NCBI RefSeq assembly: GCF_003573695.1
Contig: NC_039364.1
Coordinates: 68,158,256-68,222,255, forward strand
Direction: 5' to 3'
Origin: Papaver somniferum
Taxonomy: Eukaryota > Streptophyta > Magnoliopsida > Ranunculales > Papaveraceae
DNA length: 64,000 nt
The stretch's first letter is position 1. Each line of letters starts with the position of its first letter. The position numbers were made by a program, and so were the translations under genes. Positions 21,938 to 33,553 of this stretch are shown in pieces. Under the pieces are notes generated by a model. It did no database searches, was not told the origin of the DNA, and was given only the letters and a program-made list of their open reading frames with translations.

Positions 21938-22540
21938 TTAGCATTGCTCGGTTGAACCCACTAGCGTTGGTATGTTAAGTCACTTGGCAAATTTAGATGA
22001 CAAAACGCATTCTTGATTTAGTCTCCTAAAAGTCAATTTTTTTACTAGACTAGGTTTAAGAAGTAGAATATAAAATCAAAGCTATCCTTGAAGAATGAAG
22101 ATTCAAGGCTACATGAAGACATCTTGGAGAACTTTATTAAAGGTTAGTAATAAACTCTTGATTCTCTTGTTAACTCTACCTACCTATCTATCTATCTATT
22201 TATCTATCTATATATCTATCTATCTATCGAAACTAGTGCTCACTCTATAGAACAATTCCTATGATGGTAAATATATATTTATATATACACTAGAGGATTT
22301 TGAGCCCATGATCATTTTGTGAGAGTGACCTTTATCACTAGAAAGGTCCTCATGTTGTAGTGAATGAGAATACGAATGCAGCGAGCCAAGAGTTACTCAA
22401 TTCCGAGTTATAACGAAGAAGTTATGAGTGATTTATTAAAGCAACACTTATAAGTGTGACTATGGTTGACTTTGTGAATTGGAAATTGTACACAAACTTT
22501 TGACAACAGTTTCCGAACCAAAATCGTGAGTACGTGACTA
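21938..22540 (+). mobile_element. SIRE-like LTR start, plus strand (fragment)
   Basis: TGTTAGCATTGCTCGGTTGA, then ACCCACTAGCGTTGGTATGT, is a variant of the LTR start seen in elements A and B. The following text (CAAGGCTACATGAAGAC, AACTTTATTAAAGGTTAG) parallels LTR A 9580-9660. It then diverges, and no end can be set; 22540 is approximate. It meets LTR D head to head. Confidence 0.5.
22177..22228. repeat. CTAT microsatellite
   Basis: About 13 CTAT repeats, with a few TTAT and ATAT interruptions, lie inside the LTR fragment. No function is implied. Confidence 0.9.
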
Positions 22541-22734
22541 AAAGCCTATTTTGGTCAAGTATTTGAGTGTTTCCTTTCCTAGACAAGGTAGCTTTGTTTC
22601 CAAGCAACCTACCTTCGATCCAACATTCAACTTACCAAGTCCATCGCGAAAGCCTTGGTTTAAGCTGGTGTCTAAGGGATTGCTTGAACGTGAGCTTGAA
22701 TCAAGTTTGTTACGCCTAATAGTTAAGCGCACAT

Positions 22735-23544
22735 TTTTTTTATATTTTCACGTCCAACCATTGATTGCATCAAATCTAAACCATCAGATTTGGATTTTCG
22801 AGTTAAAATCTAACAACATATCTATTTAAGCCCAATGATTGAGCACGTTAAACCCAATCCATCAGATTTTTTTGGAAGTTAAAATCTAATGACTATTTTT
22901 TTGTTGCGCCAACCAATTGGGTGCTTCTGGCTTGAAAGTTGTATTATCGTAGGGGTTGCGGTCTCGTGACATGTCGTCAACTTAAATCTTGAATATGGAG
23001 AGTCACAGTGGTTGGCCTTAAAATTTGAGCACCACCAAATTCAAATTATAAAATAAATGTATCTAGCGAAAAAAGGAAAAAAAAAGAAAGTTGTTGACGA
23101 AATTTCACATTATTTTATTATTTGTTCATACGCATATCGAATACATTGTGAAAACTGGATTTTTCATCTGCAAATCAAGTGATATTATGATTTTTCACCT
23201 GAGAGTAAAATGAAAGTTTGATTTTTCACTTTAGAAATTCCAGTTTTCACCCTGTGATTAGTGAAAATTCCAGTTTTTATCCAATACTTTTATTCGTAAA
23301 GGTCAAATTTCACTTGTTTGAATCAACAAAATCTATGAAAACGGAATTTTCAACGCACTGACCAACAAACGTAGCTCTTTTTTTAATATAAAATCGTATA
23401 AACAAAAATAACGGCATGTTTTCAGAAACAAGGTTCTCAATGGTGTATTTTATTTTGTTATTAGGCGAGTGTGGAGAAAATTAAGAAGAAGAAGATAATA
23501 ACGTGGTCGGCCGTAAAAATTGAATATGTGATTAAATTTAGCCA
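22735..23544. other. Gene-free AT-rich stretch with two short repeat zones
   Basis: At 22770-22885 a unit of about 85-95 bp with CCATCAGATTT and AAGTTAAAATCTAA is present twice. At 23140-23350 the words GGATTTTTCA, TGATTTTTCAC and TGAAAATTCCAGTTTT alternate, a loose array of a GTGAAAA/TTTTCAC core in both orientations. I see no gene. Confidence 0.55.
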
Positions 23545-23729
23545 AAAAAATTCATTTTATACAAAAGGTTCTAGTAACAGAACGTAAAAAGAACTCCCAA
23601 GGTCCAAATAGAACGGAAAAATCCCCAACAAGATAAGCAACAAGAGTCTGGGCAGAGGGAAAAGAACTACTGCCAGGAAACGTTAGTTGGGGGCTTTTGT
23701 TTTCTTTTATGGCTCTCTCCTTGTATTTG

Positions 23730-23744
23730 TTTTTCTTGTTACGA
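23730..23744. other. Probable LINE target-site duplication, 3' copy
   Basis: TTTTCTTGTTACGAT follows the A-rich tail of the minus-strand LINE. TCTTCTTGTTATGAT at 30642-30656 agrees at 13 of 15 positions and would be the 5' copy. Confidence 0.5.
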
Positions 23745-23783
23745 TCTTTTCTTTTTTCTTTATTAAGAAAACTTAGGCAGAGC

Positions 23784-26700
23784 CTAAGATAATATATTGA
23801 TAGCAATGCTAGCGGTGTCATTGTTTTGAAAAACATCAGATCCACTGCTAAGGTTCTTACAAGTAATATCCAAGTTTAGAGCTTGGAGATTTTGGGTTCT
23901 ATGAAGAAGTTTAAGAACCATTAAAACAAAAGATACAGGTTTTACATTTAAGACTGTTGCTTCATTTAGTGTTTGTTTTTCCTTATGATAGTTCTTGCTG
24001 AATCTTCCCTTTATAGCTTTGAGATAGAGAGCATTGAAGTGTTCCAGAATTTCATTGGTTTCATCTTGTATTTCAATGTTCATGTGCTGCTTTTTCTCTG
24101 CCCACTCAAACGCTAAGTCTGCTCCTCCCGTGGCTCCTCCTGCTCCTCATTGACCTGTGTGTCCTCTGCTATCAACATAGTTTCCTGCAAAATCAGTGAT
24201 AGTTAGTGTTGAGAAGAACTGATAAGTCTTAGGATCCTGAATAGTGCAGATTTTGATTAAGAAACCAAAAGTCTGCTTTTGAGGAGGGATCCCAACATAA
24301 TTTCTTGTTGTTGTTATATGGGGATCAACATCATAAGTATGCCCCTGAGTATTCAGCGCATGGTAGGGAAAAGTGTGGATTCTGTTATGATCACATAGAT
24401 GTTGTTGTATACTGAGAGTTGTATTCTTAGCATTTGGAGTAATGTTTTGGAATACTAGATCACATCTAGCCTTCCATATGAACCAGCAAGTGGTTGCATA
24501 AGTGCAGGTATTCTCACTGCAGCTAGCATTTTGAAACCAACTATTGAACCAATCCATGAAAAGAGTTTGGTGATCAAAAAGACCATGATTTCCACCTAAC
24601 ATGTGCTTTCAAACCTCAGTGGCAGCAGGGAAGTTGAGGAACATATGTGTCATTGTCTCTTCCCCACTATTGCATATTTTGCATATGGGATCAATATAGT
24701 GGAGAATGCTTGAAGTTTTAGCATTAGTTGGGAGGATTTCATGAGTGCATTTCCATAGAAAGATTTTAATGGTTGGTGCCACTTCCAAGTTCCATATAGC
24801 TCCTCAGTTTCTTGTTGTATGATCATTTCTATACAGGTTCTGTATTTTGGCTTTGTACAAAGCTTTAACAGAGAATTTTCCTGTGCTGTTGAGTTTCCAG
24901 TGCATGTTGTCTTCTTCCCTGGAGTGGATAACAAGGTCACTAATGACTTGAGCAGTACCAGGATTGAAAATTTGCTGAATGAGTTGGAAATTCCATTCCT
25001 TTTGATCTGTCATTAAATGAGCAAGCAGTTGTATATCAGTGGGGAAGTGTGCAGGCTTTTTGAGCTTGTCAGTTGAGTCAGGTATCCTAAGGTCCTCCCA
25101 GATTTTGATTTTGTTACCATTGCCTATTCTCCAGATACAGTGGTGTTGTATATTCTGAATTCCTTCAAGAACCCCTTTCCAAATCCATGAGTCTCCATCT
25201 TTGGCTTTGGTATTCATGTTTAGAACATTTCTCCCCAATAAGTATTTGGAATCTATCAATTTGTACCAGAGAGAGTCCTTATCCTGTTCCAGCCTCCATC
25301 CTATTTTTGTTATCATGGCACTATTAAAGAGTTCCATATTCATGAACCCTAATCCACCAAGATCCTTTGGTTTGCATATAGTTGTCCAAGCTTTTGGGTA
25401 GAACCCAGTGGGGTGTTCCAGATTTTTTCCCCAAAAGAAATCTATTTGTAAGTTGTTCATATCTTGACAAGTTTTCTTAGGTATTCTGAAGCAGTTCATT
25501 TGATAAATGCTGGCTGTGGAGGTGACAGATTTTATTATAACTTCTCTTCCAGCTGGATTTAGAGGGGAATTCTTCCAACTTGACAGATTTCTCTTCATCT
25601 TATCCACTCTTGGTTTGAAAGATTGGATTTTGCTTCTGTGAGTAATAGAGGAGAGCCTAAATATTTTTCATTAGGGGGAGAGCTTGAACTCCTAGCAGAT
25701 TGCAGATATGAGGCATTAGAGCTGGGTCAGTGTCCTTGCTGAAGAAGATACCAGATTTGCTGAAGTTGATGAGTTGACCAGAAGTATCTCCAAAGATGTT
25801 GAGGATGTCCTTGAGGTTTTGGGGTTCAATAGTATTTGCTTTGCAGAATACCATACAGTCATCAGCAAAAATAAGATGGTTTATAGATGGAGCATTCTTA
25901 CAGATTTTTACTCCAGAGATGATGCCCAAGTCTTCAGCATGAGATAAAGTTCTGGACAAAGCTTCCATACAGAAAAGAAATAAGTATGGGGATAGAGTAT
26001 CCCCTTGTCTGAGACCTCTAAAGGTATTAAAGAATTTATCAGGGGAGCCATTTATCAGGACAGTTGAAGAAGTAGTGGAGATGCACTGCATAATTTTGTT
26101 GCACCATTCAGAGTCAAAGCCAATTTTAGTCATAATGGTGTGGAGAAATTTCCAATCCACTCTATCAAAAGCTTTATCCATAACAATCTTGATCCCCATG
26201 GTTCCTTTATTTCCTTTGAGTCCTCTTCTGGTTCTCATGTAGTGAATAATTTCATGGGCTATAGATATATTATCAACAATTTGTCTTCCAGGTATAAAGG
26301 CAGACTGGTAGGGAGATATGATTTTGTTGAGAAGAGGTCTCATTCTTTGAGATAAAAGTTTGGATATTATTTTGTAGGTGGTGTTGCAGAGACTAATGGG
26401 TCTGAAGTGGATGGGGCAAGTTGGGTTTTCAATTTTTGGTATCAGGGATATAAAAGTGGAATTCATTTCTTTGAGAAGATGCCCAAACTTGAAGAAATGT
26501 TGTACCATTTTAACTAAGTCTTCTCCTACAATATCCCAGTTGGCTTGGAAGAAGTTTGGTGGAAAACCATCTGGACCTGGAGCTTTATCTTTGGCCATGC
26601 TAAAAAGAATAGCTTTGACTTCATGATTTTCAGGAATTCTTTTGAGAATGTTGTTATCAATATTGGTGACAATTGTAGGGATGAGGTTAATGATTTCAGG

Positions 26701-27951
26701 GTTCATGTCAGGAGATTCAACAGTAGCCATCTTAGAAAAATGGTTGGTGAAACATTGTTTTATTTCTTGGTAATCCTCAATCCAATTTCCAGTACTGTCT
26801 TGTATATAATCTATCTTGTTTCTTCTTAATATGCATTTTGTAGTTCTATGGAAATAACTTGTATTCTTATCCCCCAATTTGATGAATTGATCTCTGCTTT
26901 TTGTCTTCCAGAATTTTTCTTCAATGTCTTGCCATTCTCTGAAAACTTGATTTGCAGTTTTTAAAGCTTCACCTCTATTGTGCTTGAAGTAGTTTTCTTG
27001 TAGCCAATGTAGATGTTGCTTACTTTCTTCAATATTTGACTTTATGTTGCCATACACTTCTTTGTTCCAAACTTTAAGTTTCAGCTTAATGTTTTTGAGC
27101 TTTCTAGCAATGAGGAAAGCACTAGAACCAGACATATTTCTTTGCCAGCATTCTAGAACAATATCCTTACAGTCCTTATGGTCCAACCAGGGACCAAAGA
27201 ACTTGAAAGGAATTTTACCAGTACACCAATGAGGATTAGTGTTAAGAAGAATGGGGTGGTGATCTTATCCAATTGCTAGAAGATTAGTGATAGTGGAGTT
27301 TGGATATAAGAGAAGCCAAGATTCAGTGGCAAGACCTCTATCCAATCTCTGCTCAGTGAGAGCAGGACCACTTCTCTTATTGGACCAAGTGAAAGGGCAG
27401 CCTGTACTGCCTAAGTCAATTAGATCCAAGTCCATAATTTTGTTACTAAAGATATTAGCTTCTACACTGTCCAATGGTTGAGTACTGTATTTTTCATTAT
27501 CATGCAAGATGAAATTGAAATCCCCAATGACCAACCAAGGGAGGGAGTGATTGGTAGAAGTTGTTTCCAAGGCTTTCCAAGAGTGAAGTTTACTTGGAGT
27601 ATCATAAGGGCTGCCATAAAAACCAGTAAAAATCCAAGAGGGGCCACTGGTAGGCTTGATGGTAGCATTGATATGGTGAATGGAATAGTCCATAATTTTA
27701 ACATCAAGATTTCTCTTCCATATCATTACTAGTCCTCCAACAGTACCACTAGCCCCTCCAGGATTGACATGCCAATAATTCTGAATATTAAGCTGTTGCA
27801 TAGAATTTAAAAGTTTTCCATGTTTCTGCTTTGTTTCAGAGATGAAACAGATGCCAGGGTTGAATTTGGTAAACATATCATTTAGTATTTTTTGGTATGT
27901 CTTTTCCTTAACCCTTGATAGTTCCAGGATATGGAGATAAAAAATTGCCAA
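23784..27951 (-). pseudogene. LINE ORF2: endonuclease, reverse transcriptase, zf-RVT, RNase H region
   Basis: ORF2 nicks target DNA and copies the LINE RNA into it. On the minus strand, 27951-27265 is an AP-type endonuclease with ICFISETKQKHGK, GDFNFILHDNEK and CPFTWSNKRSG. A stop at 27265-27267 falls where SDHSPI-like text normally stands. 27186-25657 is the reverse transcriptase, with KDKAPGPDGFPP, RPISLCNTTYKIISK, SAFIPGRQIVDN, GLRQGDTLSPYLF and the catalytic HLIFADDCMVF. At least two frameshifts occur around 25615-25670, after which 25607-24804 continues with the C-terminal domain (KRNLSSWKNSPLNPAGRE). A zinc-binding region at about 24800-24610 keeps CKICNSGEET but has lost later ligands. 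The weak RNase H-like part ends near 23784. Confidence 0.88.
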
Positions 27952-29591
27952 AAGTAGGAAACATGAGGATATTTTGAAGTTGATCTCCTAGCTATAGGAT
28001 CATAAAAGAATATAATGCAACAATATAAGTGCACATGGTAATGGTGCAAGTGATTTAGACTAAGATAAAGAATAAAGAGATGTACCTCAGAGGTTGATGT
28101 TGATGAGCCAGAAGCACCATTAGTCAATTGGGGAATGCTTGAGTCCAGAGGTTCAGCATAGTTATCAGAATAGTCCTTGAATCTTTTGATGTTATCAGCT
28201 TCACTAGTTTCCATGGGTACTGCAATATGTGTGGATTGTTTCCTCTTTGGCATGGTTTTTTGCTTGTCAGAATCTTTAAGAGAAGGAGGATCAGTTGGTG
28301 AGTTTGCTTCAGCGAAGATATGAAGTGTCTTTCTAGCCTTCGAGGCCTTCTTTTTGAATTGTTCAGATTCAACATCCATCATTTCTTTGATTTGAGAAAG
28401 AGTTGGTAAAATTTGGGTGGGGGTAGCTGGGAAGATACCAGTAGTGTCTTGAACTTGATTGACATTGGTGTTTGTTGGGTTAGGGTGTTTGGTTCTAGCT
28501 GCTTCCTTGATCTTTAACTTAGCTTGATGGTTCTTGTATTTGGTGGAGATTTTATTAGATAGCTCAAGTTTCTTGTTCCTTATTTGGTTAGCAATTACAT
28601 CTGGGTGTGGGGAGTTGGGGTCAGCTCTGGTAGAAGCTCCGAAAGTGAGGTGTTGAGAGGATGAAGGAGAAATTTTTGCTATTGTCTTTTCAAGTTCCTT
28701 TTGTCTTGCATTTCTCATTTTCATTTCAAAGACTTGGGCTGCATCAGCATCAGTGTAACCTCTGTGAATGACATTTCTACCTTCTTGGACAGATTTTTGA
28801 TAAACAGTTTGGGGTGGCGGTAGGGTTTGAGGAGTTGGAAAGTTTTTGTAGTTAGAATAGTGGGATTTTGAGGGTGTAGGTGGGATGGAGCAAGGTGGGG
28901 ATGGGTGATCTAGAATTCTACAAACTTTATAGAATTTGATACCATTGAGAGGATAGGAAAATTCAAGCCAGTGAGAGATGGTTGGGGTTTCAAAGGCTTC
29001 AATACCAAACTTTAATGTCTTAGTAATATCAATGGTGAGCTTGACTTCTAAGTTTTTCTCAAAACTGTCCCTTCCATAAGGTTTCTTGGCTGTTTGATAT
29101 TCTCCAACATGTTGCAGAATGTTGTTGATATCTGGTATGATATGAGTTGGGATTCTTTTGATGAGAAGCCAAATCATAACCTTAGAGAATTATTCTTCAT
29201 GAATTAAGTATGGACCTCCCAAGGGTACACCAACTAGTACCATAAGTTTATCAAATACTCCTCTAGTTCCTCCATTCCTGAGAGTAGAATGATCTTCTTC
29301 ATGGGTGAGTCTGAGAATAAAGTAGTTCATTCTCATGTTCCATATATCCAATTCAACTCTGCCATTGAATTCCCAGTTATTGTTGATGAAATTGCTGATT
29401 CTTGATGTTTCAAAACATATGTTGCTGCAGAGTTTTCCAATAAAATACCATAAGGCTTGCTTGGTTCTGATATTTTTAGGGTTTAAGAAAACCTTGGGAT
29501 ATAAGTCTGCTTCAGGCATTTTGAGGGTTTTGTTCATCTGAGCAACAAGGTTTTCAATGGATGGGTTGAGAGATTTTGATGAAGAAGCCAT
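27882..29591 (-). pseudogene. LINE ORF1 (DUF4283-like), one stop codon
   Basis: The likely start is the ATG at 29591 (MASSSKSLNPSIENL). The N-terminal part (about residues 30-130: ALWYFIGKLCSNICFE, WEFNGRVELDIWNM, NYFILRLTHEED) has the layout of DUF4283, the RNA-binding-like domain of plant LINE ORF1 proteins. A single TAA at 29190-29192 interrupts the frame; reading resumes in the same frame with MIWLLIKRIPTHI and a Pro-rich, then Lys/Glu-rich region (KKLELSNKISTKYKNHQ) predicted to be charged or coiled. No canonical CCHC knuckle is seen. The frame runs on past the expected ORF1 end into the start of the endonuclease (FISISWNYQGL), so an indel near 27905 now fuses the two ORFs out of order. 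Confidence 0.75.
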
Positions 29592-30641
29592 TTTTGGGTG
29601 GAAAAGGGGGTAGTAGACAGAAAGCAACCAGTAAGTGTATTGACCAATGTGTATTGTGGTGGGATAAGACCAGTAATGATGTTGAGGGGAATCAAACCAA
29701 ACTTTAATTTGAAAAGGATTCTTGACCGTGTCAGTAATGTAGGATTTTTGTAAGTAGTTGTGGGTTATCTTCAAGCTAGGCCAATATGGTTTTGGTAGGT
29801 GTTGATCAAAGGATGAGAGCATCCCATTGTTTTTATACTTGTGATAGTTGTTGTTGATGTAGATGACTAATGGGATCTGGCTCAAGCATCTGCACACAGA
29901 AAATTTTATATTGTTATCTAAAGTGTTGAGAGTTTTACCTTGTCCTTCCCATTGGGGGTGGTAGATGTTATGTGCATAATCTTCAGAGAAGCTGAAAGTG
30001 ATGTGTATAACTTTAATTTGAAGTTTTGGCACGGGTTGATTCTGGTTTTTGTCATCTAAGAATGTGTTGATTTTGAAGTGGTCCTTGTACTTGCAGTTGT
30101 GGCTGATAGAGAAAGAGTTGTTGACTCTTGCCAGCAGTTTTAGATGTACATTTAGCCAGGACCTGATCATAGCAATCCAAACCAGAAAGAACTTACCTTG
30201 GGATGTTGATATGGTTTCAGCTCCCCGGTAGGCCCTTTGTATTTTATGGGATCATATAAGGAGAAATATTGAAATCCACCAAACCTTAGTTGGCCTTTTG
30301 GGGTCTGACTGTGTTTGCATCTGAGTGGTAGAAGTTATCTGAGTCAGATTGAGAAAATGAGTCAGCCCTGACATACTGGGAGGTGTATTCGAGTCGGTTT
30401 TGGTGGGTATGCTCCGTATTCGTTCATTCGTGGGTTGACCCGATGCAGCGTGGAGAAGGATCTTCTTGCCAAGTGTTGATTGCCGCTTCTCATGAGCCAA
30501 TGGTGTCTCATTGCTTGTACTAGGCCAAATAATGATGCCAATAGATTTGAATATACACATCAAGTTGCAAGACCAATTTTTAATGCTGTGAGTCTGATTG
30601 CCCCCAAAAAATTTTGGCGGTTGAGATTGAGCAACTGTTAC
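29592..30641 (-). other. LINE 5' leader with a long open frame
   Basis: The ORF1 frame stays open upstream of its likely ATG, back to 30170 (about 190 codons, rich in Tyr, His, Ile, Pro and Trp). No known domain is recognisable. It could be a chance open frame of the leader, an ORF0-like product, or a longer ORF1 N-terminus. A further open stretch lies at 30252-30722 and also lacks recognisable features. Confidence 0.35.
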
Positions 30642-30656
30642 TCTTCTTGTTATGAT

Positions 30657-31450
30657 ATTTGAATTCAAACCTTTCTGTTCAAAAAAGAAAAGTTTAGCAC
30701 CGTCATTTCGATAAAAAACCAACGAAATCTATTATTTTTATAAAAGTTGGACAATGTAAAGAAATTTTTGTTTAATATTGTAAGGCATTGCTTGCCGAAT
30801 TCTTACGTAACTGGCCGTAAAAGGATCATGTGAAAAGTGGACCACAACCTACCAGGGACGAATTTGTAAGGATTAATGAAGGTCCAGAGATGCTAATGAC
30901 CAATTGGAGCAGTAGACATCTGTAATTGATGTATCGAGAACGATGGTGCAAAATGTCGGTTTACTAACGGTTGTGATGTTACGATATGTCCATCCATCCA
31001 TTCCCATGTTTTACTGTATGCAGATATCATTTTCCTGATGAGCTGTATCCATTGGATCCATACGTTTCTGTTGATCACTTGATTGGAATGTCCCCCTGAT
31101 CTGATCATCAAGTTAAAACAAAACCTAAAGGCATGTTGTAACTTGTAATATTTGGATGAAAATTACTGTTACCGCGCGCGCTACTACGTCATTTCTGAAA
31201 TAACATAATCCAATTTGACGTTCTTACTTTGATTTCTTTCTTTTAGTTTTATTTTTGACTTGGCCAGCAAGTTATCTAACGCGACATCGACCCTTTAATT
31301 CCTAAACCAATGGCTGATAGGTTATGCCTAGGGAAATTTAGAGGCATGTTACTGAGTACAACTAGGGAATCATTGGCAATAGTTTGGTGGTTCTTTTTGG
31401 AATTAACTTCACTCATCGGAAACAATTATAGTAGGCTTAGATTAATAGAC
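30657..31450. other. No gene seen
   Basis: Mixed low-copy-looking sequence without long frames, known repeat or RNA gene. The 9-bp sequence TTAATAGAC at 31442-31450 is the left target duplication of the next element. Confidence 0.4.
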
Positions 31451-31738
31451 GTGGGAATGTTATAAATACCCTCCATTTTTGATGATCTTGCACAAATACT
31501 CCTGAGGGGTAAAAATTTATTTTTTTGGAGTTAAGTTGAGAAAGTTGCTTCCACTTTTTGGAAACAACTTGTATAAAGTTGCGTCCACTTATGGAAGCAA
31601 CTTGTGCTAGTTGCATCCACTTCTGAAAGCAACTCGTGCTAGTTGCTTCCACTTTTCAGAAGATAGTGGTATTTTCAAAAATTGAATAAGGATATATTTT
31701 AATGGGCGAATTTTGAGGGGTATTTAAATAATGTTCCT
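31451..31738. mobile_element. Small MULE-type MITE with an internal GTTGCTTCCA array
   Basis: The ends form terminal inverted repeats: GGGAATGTTATAAATACCC at the left, and on the minus strand from the right AGGAACATTATTTAAATACCC. They are flanked by TTAATAGAC (31442-31450) and TTAATAGAT (31739-31747), a 9-bp duplication with one mismatch, the size made by Mutator-like elements. The interior (31535-31665) repeats AGTTGCTTCCACTTTT and its reverse complement GGAAGCAACTTG alternately. No transposase is encoded. Confidence 0.65.
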
Positions 31739-31747
31739 TTAATAGAT

Positions 31748-33545
31748 TCGCTGGAGCATCACAACCGTGAACGCCGAAAAGTCAATATATGGTATCCTAT
31801 ATCTGGCTTTTAGATTTAACTTTTCATGAAACCATACAGTGAGACGAGCGGGAGTTCTAGTGTTCGTTATTGTTGAATTTTAAAAGCAGCATATATGGAA
31901 GCTTTAACTAAGGTGAATTTCGCTCCAGTTACTTGGAGTCGTATTTATATGGATCCTGGAATGTGATTAATAAAGGTTACGGTCTACCGAAGTTAAAAAT
32001 GATATACCCCTTTACCTATGAAATGCATACCAACCAAATCTCATTCGGAAGATGTTATCGTGAAAATGAAAGATCCAAAATTGCGAAGGCAGCCACTATA
32101 AATCAGTGGATCCCTCTACGCATACTCTCACTCCAAAACTAGTAATTGGTGGAACCAGGAAGCAATGTTCAATGTCAGAGAGAAATTAATTTTCCCACTC
32201 GTACATGCAATTTGCAGTCATACAATGTTGGTACTTATTCCCAGTGATTCAAACCAACCTCATATACTAGCCTCTAGAACCTACCAGGGAAAAGACATCA
32301 CATGATCCATGAACATGAACACGCCCTTTCAAAGAAAAGACATAAACATAAAATATGGACCCCAGAAATTAAAACACGCCCTAACAAGCAATAATTGTGT
32401 TCCGTGCTTGTTTTCCTACGACACAGAATGCACAATATCGTATGTGGCTAAATTTGTGATAGAATGCTACTAGCAATCAGAATTTTAATCATCGACGTGT
32501 GATCGGAGTCCAGTTGAACTTAGCATCATTGAATTGGTATGAAGTTGTTGCCGGCCTGAATGCCTAACGGTTGAGGAATTCGCCTTTTAGTTCTTCACAA
32601 GCTGATGCTGCTAAATGCCTCTGATGTGCATTGTTCGAGTAATTAACAATAAGAGTGGCCTTCCGTACGCCATTGACGTGCCTCACATATTCCCCCTTAA
32701 AAACTTCGATAAAATAAGTTCTTATATTGAACGGTGATGAAACCCTCATGTCCTATTGACATTTTTCTAATGTAGAAGTTATGTGAGGATACTTGGCATA
32801 ACTCTATTGGTCGGGATATTGTTACACTTTATTTACATTAAATATTTAACTGTCCGTTAGTAACACCGTCAACAAAAAAGAAGGTTGACAACGCTTCCGT
32901 GAGAGTTTTAATCTAATTAATTTCCTTACACCATATTTACACCAAATACTTAACTGTATGTTAGTAACACCGTCTAAGATGGACAATACCTCCGTTAAAC
33001 TACGAAAAAAGTTTCTAATACAAAATATTTTTCACATACAAAATTTTGGTTAACAAAATTATTTTAACTTAATTTAATTAATGGAAAAGGAAAATTTAAG
33101 TTAAAAGTGTTTAGAATTTTATGAAAATCTAAATTCAATTTGGAAGTCAAGTACATGAAATATTAGGACTATTTTTTCCAAATTAATACATAAAAGAGAA
33201 AAACACACACATACTTCACACATATTTTTTATAAAAATAAAAATAATAAATAAATAAATATCAAATATTTTCTCCACCAATTTATTGCATTCGTGTAGCC
33301 TAAAAAATGCATCGCTACGAGCGGGAGAAGCCCCACGCATACCAAATCGAAAATGCATCGTCATGGGGAGGGACAAAGCCCCACGTACACCAAGTCAAAA
33401 ATATGATTAAAGGAAGAAAAAATGCCCACTGCATAGCACTGGCACAAATCTAATTCGAGTTAAAAGAGGATAACCGGAGAAGGGATTGAAATAGTTGAGT
33501 ACCAGATAGGAAGAAGGGTTGTTAAAGAATGGTTGAAGCAATGTC
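31748..33545. other. Mostly gene-free stretch with small duplications
   Basis: A TATA-like CACTATAAATC at 32094 precedes no clear frame. 32826-33005 is a tandem duplication of about 100 bp (AACTGTCCGTTAGTAACACCGTC and its copy with AACTGTATGTTAGTAACACCGTC). 33302-33400 holds two copies of about 50 bp around AAAATGCATCG and GCCCCACG. One short open frame is listed separately. Confidence 0.45.
32564..32749 (-). CDS. Uncharacterised short open frame, possible gene fragment
   Basis: The frame encodes 61 residues (MRVSSPFNIRTYFIEVF...EELKGEFLNR) with balanced amino acid use (TLIVNYSNNAHQRHLAASA) unlike the simple-sequence frames around it. I do not recognise a family. There is no convincing promoter or splice site. 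It may be the last exon of a decayed gene or chance. Confidence 0.2.
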   Translation of the reverse strand: MRVSSPFNIRTYFIEVFKGEYVRHVNGVRKATLIVNYSNNAHQRHLAASACEELKGEFLNR

Positions 33546-33553
33546 AATAGAGT
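33546..33553. other. hAT target-site duplication AATAGAGT, left copy
   Basis: The eight bases are repeated exactly at 34526-34533, on the far side of the element. Confidence 0.9.

Larger units (their letters stand above)
23745..30641 (-). mobile_element. L1-type LINE, nearly full length, minus strand (about 6.9 kb)
   Basis: From right to left the element has about 1 kb of leader, ORF1 with a DUF4283-like region, ORF2 with endonuclease, reverse transcriptase, zinc-binding and RNase H-like regions, and an A-rich end (CTTAATAAAGAAAAAAG on the minus strand). It is bounded by a probable imperfect 15-bp target duplication. The presence of both ORFs and a long leader indicates an essentially complete insertion. 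Both ORFs carry only a few lesions, so it is younger than the plus-strand LINE at 38166-43582. Confidence 0.8.

Noticed and set aside
22551..22829. 92-codon open frame in the 22.5-22.8 kb region
   Set aside because: No motif, overlaps an antisense frame of similar length, and lies at the edge of an LTR fragment and a tandem duplication.
26140..26829. Plus-strand open frames across the minus-strand LINE
   Set aside because: Antisense shadows of the reverse transcriptase, which shows clear catalytic motifs on the minus strand.
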